The position numbers and the translations under genes were made by a program. A model generated the notes under the pieces. The model ran no database searches. It was not told the DNA's origin and saw nothing but the letters and a program-made list of their open reading frames with translations. 64,000 bases of DNA from Antrihabitans stalactiti (lineage in GTDB: Bacteria; Actinomycetota; Actinomycetes; Mycobacteriales; Mycobacteriaceae). Positions 50,700-61,518 of this stretch are shown here, in pieces (the first letter of the stretch is position 1; the number at the start of each line of letters is the position of its first letter). The DNA is taken from the NCBI RefSeq assembly GCF_012932915.1, contig NZ_VCQU01000004.1:186001-250000 (forward strand). Reading direction: 5' to 3'.

Positions 50700-51875
50700 T
50701 TAGTAGACAGGCAGGCTGGTGTCGACCTGGCGAGCCCAGGCGATAACACCACCCTGCAAATGCGTGGCGTCGGAGAAACCTGCCTTCTTCAACGCTGCCA
50801 AAGCTTCCGCCGAGCGGATACCTGTCTTGCAGTGCAACACAATCGGCTTGTTCTGCGGGAGCTCGGCGAGCGCTTCGCCGGACAGGATGCGGTCCTTCGG
50901 GATCAAGGTCGCGCCCGGCAAATGGACGATGTCCCATTCGACTGGCTCGCGGACGTCGATGATCGCCACGTCCTTACCTGCCTCGAGCATCTCGTGCAGC
51001 TCTTGGGCCGTGATCGTCGAACCCTCTGCGGCAGCCTGACCTTCGTCGGAGACGACACCGCAGAACGCGTCGTAGTCGATGAGGTGGGTGATCGGCTCCC
51101 GTGCCGGGTCGCGGCGCAGTTTGATCGTTCGGTAGCTCATGTCGAGTGCGTCGTAGACCATTAGACGGCCGAGCAACGGATCGCCGATACCGGTGATCAG
51201 CTTGATCGCCTCGGTCACCATGACCGAGCCGATCGAGGCGCACAGCACTCCGAGGACACCACCTTCGGCGCACGACGGCACCATTCCCGGCGGCGGCGCT
51301 TCGGGATAGAGATCCCGGTAGTTGAGACCGCGACCGTCGGGCGCATCTTCCCAGAAGACCGAAACCTGACCCTCGAACCGGTAGATCGATCCCCACACGT
51401 ACGGCTTGCCTGCGAGCACCGCAGCATCGTTGACGAGGTAGCGCGTCGCGAAGTTGTCGGTGCCGTCGAGAATCAGGTCGTACTGGCGGAAGATCTCGAT
51501 CGCGTTCTCGGGTTCCAGGCGCAGCTGATGCAGCCGGACCTCGACATGCGAGTTGGCTTCCTTGATCGAGTCGCGAGCGCTCTCACCCTTGGGCCGGCCG
51601 ATATCGGACTCGCCGTGGATGATCTGGCGCTGCAGGTTCGACGAATCGACCTCGTCGAACTCGACGATGCCGATGGTTCCCACACCGGCCGCGGCAAGGT
51701 AGAGGAGTGCTGGCGAGCCGAGGCCACCGGCGCCGATGACCAGAACTTTGGCGTTCTTCAGGCGTTTCTGACCGTCCACACCGAGATCAGGAATGATCAA
51801 ATGTCTGCTGTAGCGCGCAACTTCATCCCTGGTCAGTTCCGCGGCCGGTTCGACCAACGGGGGCAATGACGACAC
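50700..51875 (-). CDS. moeZ: Adenylyltransferase/sulphurtransferase MoeZ (MoeB1)
   Basis: A 391-residue two-domain protein from GTG 51875 with GGAG 5 nt upstream. The E1-like domain has KVLVIGAGGLGSPALLYLAA and DGTDNFATRYLVND. The C-terminal rhodanese domain (about 285-391) has the sulphur-carrying Cys near residue 345 in LHCKTGIRSAEAL. It activates MoaD and CysO-type sulphur carriers for molybdopterin and cysteine synthesis. The CxxC zinc pairs of classic MoeB are not present in the E1 part. It serves the molybdenum cofactor needed by NarG. Confidence 0.92.
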   Translation of the reverse strand: MSSLPPLVEPAAELTRDEVARYSRHLIIPDLGVDGQKRLKNAKVLVIGAGGLGSPALLYLAAAGVGTIGIVEFDEVDSSNLQRQIIHGESDIGRPKGESARDSIKEANSHVEVRLHQLRLEPENAIEIFRQYDLILDGTDNFATRYLVNDAAVLAGKPYVWGSIYRFEGQVSVFWEDAPDGRGLNYRDLYPEAPPPGMVPSCAEGGVLGVLCASIGSVMVTEAIKLITGIGDPLLGRLMVYDALDMSYRTIKLRRDPAREPITHLIDYDAFCGVVSDEGQAAAEGSTITAQELHEMLEAGKDVAIIDVREPVEWDIVHLPGATLIPKDRILSGEALAELPQNKPIVLHCKTGIRSAEALAALKKAGFSDATHLQGGVIAWARQVDTSLPVY

Positions 51876-51930
51876 GTCGACTCCTTAAATCGGGGCATTC
51901 ACAGTCGTACAACAGCTCGGTGGCCTTCGA

Positions 51931-53810
<1,880 letters not shown>

Positions 53811-53827
53811 CATCAAGCTGCTAACAA

Positions 53828-54055
53828 CTAGCTGCTTACAACGAAGCCGACCCGGCCGCCCTGCGACGCACCGATCTCGACGTAGGAGACCTTGCTCGAC
53901 TGCACGAGGTACTTGCGTCCTTTTTCGTCGGTGAGCGTGATGACCCCGCCGTTGCCGAACGCCTCGTTCACCACGGCCTCGACCTCCGCCGGAGTCTGTC
54001 CGCTCGTGACAACCAATTCGCGCGGGCTATCCGAGATACCGATCTTGACCTCCAC
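53828..54055 (-). CDS. DUF3107 family small protein (TB9.4/Rv3208A-like)
   Basis: A 75-residue protein. GTG 54055 (VEVKIGISDSPREL) was chosen because GGAGG lies 6 nt upstream; the TTG six bases earlier would sit too close to it. The fold is small beta-alpha (VKIGISDSPRELVV, VITLTDEKGRKYLVQSSKVS). The function is unknown, but the gene is highly conserved next to Rv3208 and rhlE homologues. Confidence 0.85.
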   Translation of the reverse strand: MEVKIGISDSPRELVVTSGQTPAEVEAVVNEAFGNGGVITLTDEKGRKYLVQSSKVSYVEIGASQGGRVGFVVSS

Positions 54056-54166
54056 GGCCAACCTCCGCTGTGTGCTCGATTTCGACTGCTTCGACTTTCG
54101 TGACCAGGCTAGTGCAGACTGCGAGCGCGTATGGACGCGCGCACTGTGCTCTCAGCGAACAACGGC

Positions 54167-54847
54167 TTAGACCAGGCCGAGCAGCTCCATGCGCTGCGCG
54201 TGACTGTCCTGCATCCGGTCGAAGAGGGCGACAATATCGCCGAGCGCGCCTGCGGCGGTGATCATCAACTCGGTGAGATCGTCGCGCTGCGCCATCACGT
54301 ACTGGGCCTGGGTGATCGCTTCGCCCAACAGCCGTCGACCCCACAACATGAGCCGATCCTTTTCCTGCCGGTTGGCCAGAACTGCGGACCGCACTTCCTC
54401 GACGACGAACTCCGAATGACCGGTATCGGCGAGGACATCGCGCACGACTCCCGCGATCTCCGGCGCCAACGCGCCCGCGATCTCACGGTAGAAATCGGCA
54501 GCAATTCCGTCGCCGACGTAGAACTTGACCATCGACTCGAGCCAGGTGGATGGGCTCGTCGACGCGTGATAGGCATCGAGCGCACGGACATACGGCGCCA
54601 TGGCATCGAAAACGTCGACGCCGCGATCGGACAGCGCGCGCTCGACGGTCTTGAAGTGATTCATCTCGGCCGCGGCCATTTTTGCGACCGCCACCTTGCC
54701 GCGCAGACTCGGCGACAGCTGCGCCTCTTCGACGAGCCGGTAGAACGCCGATATCTCGCCGTAGGCCAGCACCGCGAATAACTCCGGAACGCCGGGGTGA
54801 TCCAGCGCGACAGACGGCGTCAGCTCAGCAGACGAATTTGCTCCCAT
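54167..54847 (-). CDS. Ferritin-like-fold protein (Rv3210c-like)
   Basis: A 226-residue all-helical protein from ATG 54847. Possible di-iron ligands are in AYGEISAFYRL, AAAEMNHFKTVE (E-x-x-H) and VLADTGHSEFVVEEV (the second E/H set). This resembles MiaE/ferritin-like hydroxylases, but the substrate is unknown. Its start codon overlaps the opposite strand's ATG at 54846, and the region to the right is the rhlE leader. Confidence 0.78.
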   Translation of the reverse strand: MGANSSAELTPSVALDHPGVPELFAVLAYGEISAFYRLVEEAQLSPSLRGKVAVAKMAAAEMNHFKTVERALSDRGVDVFDAMAPYVRALDAYHASTSPSTWLESMVKFYVGDGIAADFYREIAGALAPEIAGVVRDVLADTGHSEFVVEEVRSAVLANRQEKDRLMLWGRRLLGEAITQAQYVMAQRDDLTELMITAAGALGDIVALFDRMQDSHAQRMELLGLV

Positions 54848-55165
54848 GACCGACAAGCCTAATCGCATTGCGGAGGTGCGTGCGCTGGTCCGGTCGGCGT
54901 CGATTCCACCATTTGGACGCGGCACGGTACCATTGACCTGGGTAACCGCTCGTATCGGCAATTTTCATATTGAGGCCGACGCGGATTATCCACCGATAAT
55001 GTGCGCGCACCTGATCCGGATTGCTGCTGAGATCGCGAAGAATTTTCACGAATTCCTACGCTGAGGCGAGCAGCGAAATCACACCGGATTCGAGGGCAAT
55101 CGGACTGTAAACCACAGGCCTGGCCCACACCTCGTGCGTGCAGAGGCAAGAGGAAGGCCAGTCCC
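54848..55165 (+). other. Gene-poor stretch and predicted structured leader before rhlE
   Basis: This 318-bp stretch lies between the divergent ferritin-like gene and rhlE. The part 54940-55060 is AT-rich for this genome and holds a -10-like GATAAT. Closer to rhlE, GGACTG (55102-55107) can pair with CAGTCC (55159-55164), and CTGGCC (55120-55125) with GGCCAG (55156-55161). Both pairings cover the ribosome site AGGAAGG, so translation of the helicase could be controlled by RNA structure. A 72-codon frame (54846-55064) is open but has no family features. Confidence 0.4.
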
Positions 55166-56758
55166 CTGAGCAAGATCACCATCGACGACGAACCCGGCGT
55201 AGCCGAGACGTTCCTCGACGCAAAATTAGACGACACCCACACTCCCCCAACCTTCGCTGAGCTGGGCGTTCGCGACGAAATCGTTCGCGCGCTCGCCGAA
55301 ATCGGCATCGATCGCACCTTCGCTATCCAGGAGCTGACGCTTCCGCTCGCGCTCGCAGGCGAAGACCTGATCGGCCAAGCCCGCACCGGCATGGGCAAGA
55401 CTTTCGGCTTCGGTGTTCCGCTGTTGCACCGCATCGCTTCGGCCGATACCGGAACCGCTGTGCTCGACGGAACGCCCCGCGCTTTGATCATCGTTCCCAC
55501 CCGTGAGCTGTGCGTTCAGGTCGCTTCGGACCTCGAAAATGCCGGTAAGTACCTCCGTGGTGACGACCGCAAACTGAAGGTCCTCTCGATCTACGGCGGT
55601 CGCCCGTACGAGGCGCAGATCGACGCTCTCCGTAAGGGCGTCGACGTGGTCGTCGGTACCCCGGGCCGCCTGCTCGACCTCGCCAACCAGGGTCATCTGA
55701 TTCTCGGCAAGATCGGCGTTCTCGTCCTCGACGAGGCCGACGAAATGCTGGATCTCGGCTTCCTGCCGGACATCGAACGAATCCTCAACATGGTGCCCGA
55801 TCGCAGGCAGACCATGTTGTTCTCGGCGACGATGCCCGGCCCGATCATCACCCTCGCCCGGACCTTCCTGAGCAGGCCGACGCACATTCGCGCCGAAGAG
55901 GCGCATTCGTCGTCGGTGCACGAAAGCACGACGCAGGTGGTCTACCGGGCGCATGCACTCGACAAGGCCGAAGTGATCGCGCGCGTGCTGCAGGCCCGCG
56001 GCCGCGGCGCCACGATGATCTTCACCCGCACAAAGCGCACCGCGCAGAAGGTCTCCGACGACCTCGCCGACCGTGGTTTCGCAGTGGGCGCAGTGCACGG
56101 CGATCTCGGCCAGGTCGCTCGCGAGAAGGCGCTGAACGCCTTCCGTAAGGGCAAGATCGACGTGCTCGTCGCCACCGACGTTGCCGCGCGTGGCATCGAC
56201 ATCGACGACGTCACCCACGTCGTCAACTACCAGTGCCCCGAGGACGAGAAGACCTACGTCCACCGCATCGGTCGTACCGGCCGCGCGGGCAAGACCGGAA
56301 TCGCGGTCACGCTGGTCGATTGGGACGACATCCCGCGCTGGCAGCTGATCGACAAGGCGCTCGGACTCGACAACCCCGAGCCGACCGAAACCTATTCGAG
56401 TTCGCCGCACCTGTTCGACGATCTCGACATTCCCGAGGACGCGAAGGGTTCGGTCAAGAAGGTGAAGCCGGTCGTCGAGGCCGCCGCTCCCGCCGAGGCC
56501 GGCTCCGACGAGTCCGACAAGCCCGCGCGGCAGCCACGCAAGCGCAACCGCACGCGGACTCGCTCGGGTAAACCGATCACCGCGGATGTCGAGCATCCCG
56601 CCGAGTCGGTCCAGGTCGAGGTCGAGGTCGCCTCGGCATCGCCCGAAAACTCGGACGCTCCCGCGCCTGCTCGTCGTCGCCGTCGTCGCCGCAAGCCCAA
56701 CGCCGATTCCAACGCCGCAGCTGCGGTCACCGACACGGTTTCGGCAGGCGCGGAGTAA
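55166..56758 (+). CDS. rhlE: DEAD-box RNA helicase RhlE with CTG start
   Basis: A 530-residue protein (M. tuberculosis Rv3211 is 527). The first in-frame ATG is at 55391, but the Q motif (FAELGVRDEIVRAL...AIQELTLPLAL) and most of Walker A (GQARTGMGKT) are encoded before it. No ATG, GTG or TTG exists in frame back to at least 55060. CTG 55166 has AGGAAGG 8 nt upstream and gives the expected length, so it is taken as the start. Other motifs are VLDEADEMLD, LFSATMP and YVHRIGRTGRAG. The C-terminal 100 residues are Arg/Pro/Ala-rich and basic, probably RNA-binding. It acts in ribosome assembly or RNA decay. Confidence 0.88.
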   Translation: MSKITIDDEPGVAETFLDAKLDDTHTPPTFAELGVRDEIVRALAEIGIDRTFAIQELTLPLALAGEDLIGQARTGMGKTFGFGVPLLHRIASADTGTAVLDGTPRALIIVPTRELCVQVASDLENAGKYLRGDDRKLKVLSIYGGRPYEAQIDALRKGVDVVVGTPGRLLDLANQGHLILGKIGVLVLDEADEMLDLGFLPDIERILNMVPDRRQTMLFSATMPGPIITLARTFLSRPTHIRAEEAHSSSVHESTTQVVYRAHALDKAEVIARVLQARGRGATMIFTRTKRTAQKVSDDLADRGFAVGAVHGDLGQVAREKALNAFRKGKIDVLVATDVAARGIDIDDVTHVVNYQCPEDEKTYVHRIGRTGRAGKTGIAVTLVDWDDIPRWQLIDKALGLDNPEPTETYSSSPHLFDDLDIPEDAKGSVKKVKPVVEAAAPAEAGSDESDKPARQPRKRNRTRTRSGKPITADVEHPAESVQVEVEVASASPENSDAPAPARRRRRRRKPNADSNAAAAVTDTVSAGAE

Positions 56759-56767
56759 CCTCGCAGC

Positions 56768-57985
56768 GTGCTTGCACCCGAGCGCCGTACGCGCGGCGAT
56801 CTTGCCGTCGCGGCGGCGATTGTGGTGGCCATAGTCGTTGCCGCAACGCTGATTTGGCTACACAGCGACGCCCGAGGCACGACATCCATCACCGCTGGAA
56901 CACCGATCCCGGTACCTGCGGCAGCAGTGCAGGTACCGGACCGCCTTGCCGAGCTCTGGCACGCCCCTGACGGAGCGATCGACGCTCCGCTGACTGTCGA
57001 CGGTGCCGTGGTGACCGCGGACGACGGCACGGTCACCGGTCGCGATCCACAGACGGGCAATGCCCTCTGGAGCTACCAGCGCAACATGCCGCTGTGCGGC
57101 GTTGCGAGCGCATGGCATTCGGCGATCGCCGTGTATCGCGATCGCCGCGGTTGCAGCCAGGTCACTGCGCTCGATGGCGCAACCGGGCTACGCAAAGGCC
57201 ACCGGACCAGTGAGGCCGACGATTCGGTGCACGTCACTTTCGACGGCACCTACGTCATGTCGCAGGGTCCGACGCGGCTGGAATTGTGGCGCTACGACCT
57301 CGTCCGCACCATCGAGTACGGGCACGTCGATGCGCCGGTCAACTCCCATTCGCAACCACGGTCCGGGTGCGATCTCCTGTCCGCAGCATCGAGCAGCAGC
57401 CGCCTGACCGTTCTGGAGCGATGCCCGGACGAACCCGCGCTTCGGCTCACCATCTTGAATCCCGCACCGAAAGACTCCCAGAAGCCCGAGGAGTACGGGT
57501 CGTCCACCTTGACGAATATCGTTGCCGCGCCTGCCGACGTTCGTGTGCTCGCGGTCTCCGGCGACCGCACAGCCGTGTACATCGACGGCGGCAGTTCGTC
57601 GGGGCCGGTGATCGCCACCTACGACGGCAGCGGAAAGGCCGTCGCCCAGTTCCCGCTCACCGCTCCCCTGGCGCCCAACGCGACCATCGAGAAGGTGGGT
57701 GTGGGGTTCACGCTGTGGACCGGCACCCAATTGGTCGCGCTGCGATCGGATTTCGCGCCGATCTGGGCGATCAACGGCGCGCTCGGTCCGGGGGTGTTGA
57801 TGGCCGCCAGCGTCTTGGTGCCGATTCCTGGTGCGATCGCCGTCGTCGACCCGGTCACCGGGCAGCTGCGCTCGCAAATTCCGTTGGACCGCAAAGGAAC
57901 CGAGACCACACCCATCACGATGGCAGTACTGGGCAACGTAGTACTCGAGCAACGCGGCAAAGAAGTATTTGCACTGGGCAGCTGA
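56768..57985 (+). CDS. Membrane-anchored beta-propeller-like protein (Rv3212-like)
   Basis: A 405-residue protein from GTG 56768, 9 bp after rhlE, so co-transcribed. One N-terminal membrane segment (about 12-32) is followed by an extracytoplasmic domain with PQQ-like blades (GTVTGRDPQTGNALWSYQRN; GCSQVTALDGATGLRKG; GAIAVVDPVTGQLRSQ). Four or more Cys could form disulphides. The function is unknown. The pairing with rhlE is conserved in Mycobacteriales. Confidence 0.78.
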   Translation: MLAPERRTRGDLAVAAAIVVAIVVAATLIWLHSDARGTTSITAGTPIPVPAAAVQVPDRLAELWHAPDGAIDAPLTVDGAVVTADDGTVTGRDPQTGNALWSYQRNMPLCGVASAWHSAIAVYRDRRGCSQVTALDGATGLRKGHRTSEADDSVHVTFDGTYVMSQGPTRLELWRYDLVRTIEYGHVDAPVNSHSQPRSGCDLLSAASSSSRLTVLERCPDEPALRLTILNPAPKDSQKPEEYGSSTLTNIVAAPADVRVLAVSGDRTAVYIDGGSSSGPVIATYDGSGKAVAQFPLTAPLAPNATIEKVGVGFTLWTGTQLVALRSDFAPIWAINGALGPGVLMAASVLVPIPGAIAVVDPVTGQLRSQIPLDRKGTETTPITMAVLGNVVLEQRGKEVFALGS

Positions 57986-57990
57986 CGCGA

Positions 57991-58779
57991 TTATTCGCTG
58001 AAGGTGACCAATTCTTCGCCGCCCCACCAGTAACCGGCCAACGACTCGGCCAGTTCGCGGTACGCCTCGGCGCCTTTGTTCTTGCGTCCCGCCATGACCG
58101 TCGCGCCCGAAGCCGTCGCCTCGGCGAAACGGACCGTACGCGGAATCGCTGGGGCGAGCACAGGCATGCCGTAGCGGTCCGCAACGTCGGCAAGAACGTC
58201 GCGAGCATGGGTGGTGCGTGAGTCGTACAGCGTCGGCAGCGCACCGAGCAATTGCAGATTCGGGTTCGTGATCTGCTGGACCTCGGAGACGGTGCGCAAT
58301 AGCTGACCGACACCGCGGTGGGCCAGCGTCTCGCATTGCAGCGGAACGAGGACCGCGTCTGCGGCGGTGAGCCCGTTCAGCGTCATGATGCCGAGCGACG
58401 GCGGGCAGTCGAGAATGATGACGTCGAACTCGTCGTGCAACGGCTTGAGCGCGCGCTTGAGCGCGAACTCGCGGCCAGGCTTCATCAGCAGCACGGCATC
58501 GGCACCCGCGAGGTCGATCGTCGCGGGCAACAGCGACACACCTTCGGCGGTGTCGAGCAGGACTTCCTTCGCGTGGATATCCGATGTCAGAACGTCGTAG
58601 ATCGACACGTCCAAGCGGTCCGGATTATGGCCGAGCGAGAAGGTCAAACATCCTTGCGGGTCGAGGTCGACGACAAGAACGCGCTGGTCAAGGCCAACAA
58701 GCGCGGCCCCCAACGAAGCAACAGTCGTCGTCTTTGCGACGCCGCCCTTTTGATTAGCAACCGCAAGCACCATCGTCAC
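57991..58779 (-). CDS. ParA/Soj-type ATPase (Rv3213c-like)
   Basis: A 262-residue protein. GTG 58779 was chosen because GGAAGG lies 9 nt upstream; ATG 58773 is two codons later. The deviant Walker A is NQKGGVAKTTT, followed by VVDLDPQGCLTFSLG, Walker B VIILDCPPSLGIMTLN and PLQCETLAHRG. No parB partner is adjacent, so it is an orphan ParA-like protein rather than the chromosome-partition pair. It ends 5 bp from the convergent Rv3212-like gene. Confidence 0.85.
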   Translation of the reverse strand: MTMVLAVANQKGGVAKTTTVASLGAALVGLDQRVLVVDLDPQGCLTFSLGHNPDRLDVSIYDVLTSDIHAKEVLLDTAEGVSLLPATIDLAGADAVLLMKPGREFALKRALKPLHDEFDVIILDCPPSLGIMTLNGLTAADAVLVPLQCETLAHRGVGQLLRTVSEVQQITNPNLQLLGALPTLYDSRTTHARDVLADVADRYGMPVLAPAIPRTVRFAEATASGATVMAGRKNKGAEAYRELAESLAGYWWGGEELVTFSE

Positions 58780-58948
58780 GGTGACGATCCTTCCGTAAAT
58801 TCTCCGATAGAGCGAACGCTTGCTCATAGCTAGCGTGGCGCGCGACAGACTGGTCTGTCGACCATCTGCCGAACCCCAAATGAAATCCTGCCGGTCGACA
58901 TCGGCAACCCCACCCGAAGACATACGCGGGCACGGCATGATTACGCCC

Positions 58949-59545
58949 ATGAATGCCCCCGATCCCCGGCTCATCGTTATGAGACACGGCGAGACCGAGT
59001 GGTCGAAGTCAGGCCAGCACACCGGATACAGCGACATCCCGCTCACCGACGTCGGCGAAGCGCAGGCGAAGGCGGCAGGGCCTGAACTCGCCACGCTGGA
59101 GCTTCGAAACCCGTTGGTGTTGTCGAGCCCCCGCCAGCGCGCGATCCGGACCGCCGAACTTGCTGGACTATCGATCGAGCGAACGTGGGACGACCTCGTC
59201 GAATGGGACTACGGCGAGTACGAGGGTTTGACCACCCCGCAGATTCGCGAGGTGGTCCCGGACTGGACCGTCTGGACCCATCCGTGTCCCGGTGGCGAGA
59301 CGGCCGCCCAGGTGCAGGCACGCGCCGACACTGTGCTGGCGGAGGTCATGCCGCAGCTAGCCGATCGCGATGTCATCCTCTTCGGCCACGGGCATTTCTC
59401 GCGCGTGCTGATCGCGCGGTGGATCGGCCTGACGGCAGTCGACGGCGTGCGGTTCGGGATGGCCGCGGCGGCGTACTCGATCCTCAGCTTCGAGCGTGGA
59501 GTACATCAGGTCGTCGCCCACAGCGTCTGTGCATGGCAGAGCTGA
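58949..59545 (+). CDS. gpm2: Histidine phosphatase superfamily protein (Gpm2/Rv3214-like)
   Basis: A 198-residue protein from ATG 58949 (a nearby ATG at 58937 is possible). The catalytic RHG is Arg12-His13-Gly14 in LIVMRHGETEWSKSG, and the second His is in LFGHGHFSRVLIA. The acid donor is in DLVEWDYGEYEGLT. The M. tuberculosis homologue is named gpm2 but behaves as an acid phosphatase rather than a phosphoglycerate mutase. It is followed 10 bp later by a GNAT gene; entC, found here in M. tuberculosis, is missing. Confidence 0.85.
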   Translation: MNAPDPRLIVMRHGETEWSKSGQHTGYSDIPLTDVGEAQAKAAGPELATLELRNPLVLSSPRQRAIRTAELAGLSIERTWDDLVEWDYGEYEGLTTPQIREVVPDWTVWTHPCPGGETAAQVQARADTVLAEVMPQLADRDVILFGHGHFSRVLIARWIGLTAVDGVRFGMAAAAYSILSFERGVHQVVAHSVCAWQS

Positions 59546-59555
59546 CCGGCGTCGA

Positions 59556-60032
59556 ATGATTCGACGCGCAACGCCCGACGACGTCGACGCGATGGTCGGC
59601 TTGGTCTACGAACTGGCCGAGTACGAGAAACTTCGCCACGAGTGCACGCTGACCAGCGACCAACTACGGACCGCACTGTTCGGTCCGCAGCCAGCGTTGT
59701 ACGCCCACGTGGTGGAGGTCGAGGGCGAGATCGTCGGGATAGCGATCTGGTTCCTCAACTATTCGACGTGGGACGGGGTACACGGCATCTACCTCGAAGA
59801 TCTCTACGTGACGCCGCAACGGCGAGGAGCGGGCTACGGGCGGGCACTGCTCGCCGAATTGGCCCGCGAATGCACTCGCAAGGGCTACAGCCGGCTGGCA
59901 TGGTCGGTCCTGGACTGGAACGCACCCTCGATCGCGTTCTACGAGTCGCTGGGCGCGATCGCACAGGACGAATGGACGACCTTCCGGCTCAGCGGTGGGG
60001 CGCTTGCGAATCTCGCGGCACGCGAAGACTGA
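59556..60032 (+). CDS. GNAT family N-acetyltransferase (Rv3216-like)
   Basis: A 158-residue protein from ATG 59556. The acetyl-CoA loop is PQRRGAGYGRALL in motif A (LEDLYVTPQRRGAGYG), and motif B contains WNAPSIAFYESLGA. It is close to the diamine/thialysine acetyltransferase group by the segment GIAIWFLNYSTWDG then GIYLEDLYV. The real substrate is untested. Probably co-transcribed with gpm2. Confidence 0.85.
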   Translation: MIRRATPDDVDAMVGLVYELAEYEKLRHECTLTSDQLRTALFGPQPALYAHVVEVEGEIVGIAIWFLNYSTWDGVHGIYLEDLYVTPQRRGAGYGRALLAELARECTRKGYSRLAWSVLDWNAPSIAFYESLGAIAQDEWTTFRLSGGALANLAARED

Positions 60033-60036
60033 GGGC

Positions 60037-60432
60037 CTAAGCCTGCGCGGACCAGCGGACCGCCGCAGGCGAGAAGAGCAGCACGAGCGAACTCAACACC
60101 ACGACGCCCAAGAGCACTCCGTAGAGCGGCTGGTGCGAGTCGGTCAACAACGCCCAGGTCACCGGCAGCAGGAGCAGTTGCGCAACGACCGCTACCGCTC
60201 GGCCCCACCGATGCCCGAAGACGAGCGCAACGCCGGAGGCGAGGACAGCGCCGCCGAGAGCCAGGAACCAGATCGCCGTGCCATACCCGTTGGCTTGACT
60301 TTGATCGCTGCCCGCAAGACCACGGATGACGAGGACCACCGCTGTGACGACCGCGACCGCGCCCTCCAGCGCGACGAGCGAGCCCGCCCAGCGAATCGGC
60401 TTGGGAGGCGAGTTCGGCTCGGTCTTCGGCAC
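60037..60432 (-). CDS. Four-helix membrane protein (Rv3217c-like)
   Basis: A 131-residue protein with four hydrophobic segments (LVALEGAVAVVTAVVLVIRG, TAIWFLALGGAVLASGVALV, AVAVVAQLLLLPVTWALL, GVLLGVVVLSSLVLLF). The N-terminus is short and polar (MPKTEPNSPPKPIRW). It is a conserved actinobacterial family with no known function. It ends 4 bp from the convergent GNAT gene. Confidence 0.78.
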   Translation of the reverse strand: MPKTEPNSPPKPIRWAGSLVALEGAVAVVTAVVLVIRGLAGSDQSQANGYGTAIWFLALGGAVLASGVALVFGHRWGRAVAVVAQLLLLPVTWALLTDSHQPLYGVLLGVVVLSSLVLLFSPAAVRWSAQA

Positions 60433-60508
60433 GGCGTCCAGCGTATTGCAACCCCACCCGACCGACCGACCGTGGGTTTGCGCTCATGTCCGTTTAGGCT
60501 GGTGACCC

Positions 60509-61474
60509 GTGCGAGCACTGTTGATCGTCAATCCGAACGCCACGTCGACCACGCCGGCGGGCCGGGATCTGCTCGCGCATGCACTGGAGAGTCGAGTCGA
60601 ACTCGCCGTCGCCCACACCGGTCATCGCGGCCACGCCGCCGAACTGGCGCAACAGGCTGCCGCGGACGGAATGGGACTCATCGTCGTGCACGGCGGCGAC
60701 GGCACGGTCAACGAGGTGATCAACGGCTTCCTCCCCAAGCCCGTCCTCGGTCCAGCGAATTCGCTGTCCGCGGGCTGGATGCCGCGCATCGCGGTCGTGC
60801 CGGGTGGCTCGGCCAACGTCTTCGCCCGCTCGCTCGGAACGTCGTCCGATCCGGTGGTGGCCACCAACCAGCTGATCGACCTGCTGTCGTCGGATACGAC
60901 AAGGCGAATCGGGCTCGGCTACGCGGACGATCGGTGGTACACGTTCACGGCCGGAATGGGCCTCGATGCGCGGGTGTGCGAAGCGATCGATTCGAGCCGC
61001 AACGACGGCCATGCGGTGACGCCTGCGCGCTACGTTCGGACGACGGTCCAAGAGTTTTTCAAGTCGAAAGGCAGCCATCCGACGCTGACCGTGGAGCTGG
61101 AAGGCGCCGAACCGGTGAGTGGCGTTCATTACGCGTTCGTTTCCAACTCGAGTCCGTGGACCTACCTGAACACACTCCCGGTACATACGAACCCCGGAAC
61201 GTCGTTCGACACAGGACTCGGCGTGTTTGCCATGCGATCGACGAGCATGGTGTCGACCCTGCGGCTCGCAAGGCAACTGTTGACACCGGGCGCAGAACCC
61301 AAGTTGGACAAGCTATTTCGCGTCGACGACGTCCCGTGCGCCCGGTTCACATCGAGTGTGCCGATCGGTCTGCAGATGGACGGCGACTACCTCGGATTGC
61401 GCGAAGAAGTGGTGTTTCATTCGGTGCCGCAGGCGCTCGAAGTGGTGGCCCCGAAGCCCGATCCGAAGGGCTGA
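60509..61474 (+). CDS. Diacylglycerol/lipid kinase family protein (Rv3218-like)
   Basis: A 321-residue protein from GTG 60509. The nucleotide-binding part has LLIVNPNATSTTP and the kinase signature IVVHGGDGTVNEVING, then VVPGGSANVFARSLG. The C-terminal beta domain includes GLGYADDRWYTFTAGMGLDA and the product-site LQMDGDYLG. It is expected to phosphorylate a lipid such as diacylglycerol or sphingoid. It is immediately upstream of the whiB1 region. Confidence 0.85.
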   Translation: MRALLIVNPNATSTTPAGRDLLAHALESRVELAVAHTGHRGHAAELAQQAAADGMGLIVVHGGDGTVNEVINGFLPKPVLGPANSLSAGWMPRIAVVPGGSANVFARSLGTSSDPVVATNQLIDLLSSDTTRRIGLGYADDRWYTFTAGMGLDARVCEAIDSSRNDGHAVTPARYVRTTVQEFFKSKGSHPTLTVELEGAEPVSGVHYAFVSNSSPWTYLNTLPVHTNPGTSFDTGLGVFAMRSTSMVSTLRLARQLLTPGAEPKLDKLFRVDDVPCARFTSSVPIGLQMDGDYLGLREEVVFHSVPQALEVVAPKPDPKG

Positions 61475-61518
61475 CATCGGCCGCGAAGGTCCGACAAGAG
61501 GGCATGGCAGAACATTCG

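Noticed and set aside
54846-55064. A 72-codon frame upstream of rhlE
   Set aside because: It has an ATG that overlaps the ferritin-like start on the other strand, but no ribosome site or family features; kept only as part of the leader description.
57991-58779. Chromosome-partition parA near an origin
   Set aside because: No parB, parS-like palindrome, dnaA or gidB is nearby; it matches the orphan ParA-like Rv3213c by position.
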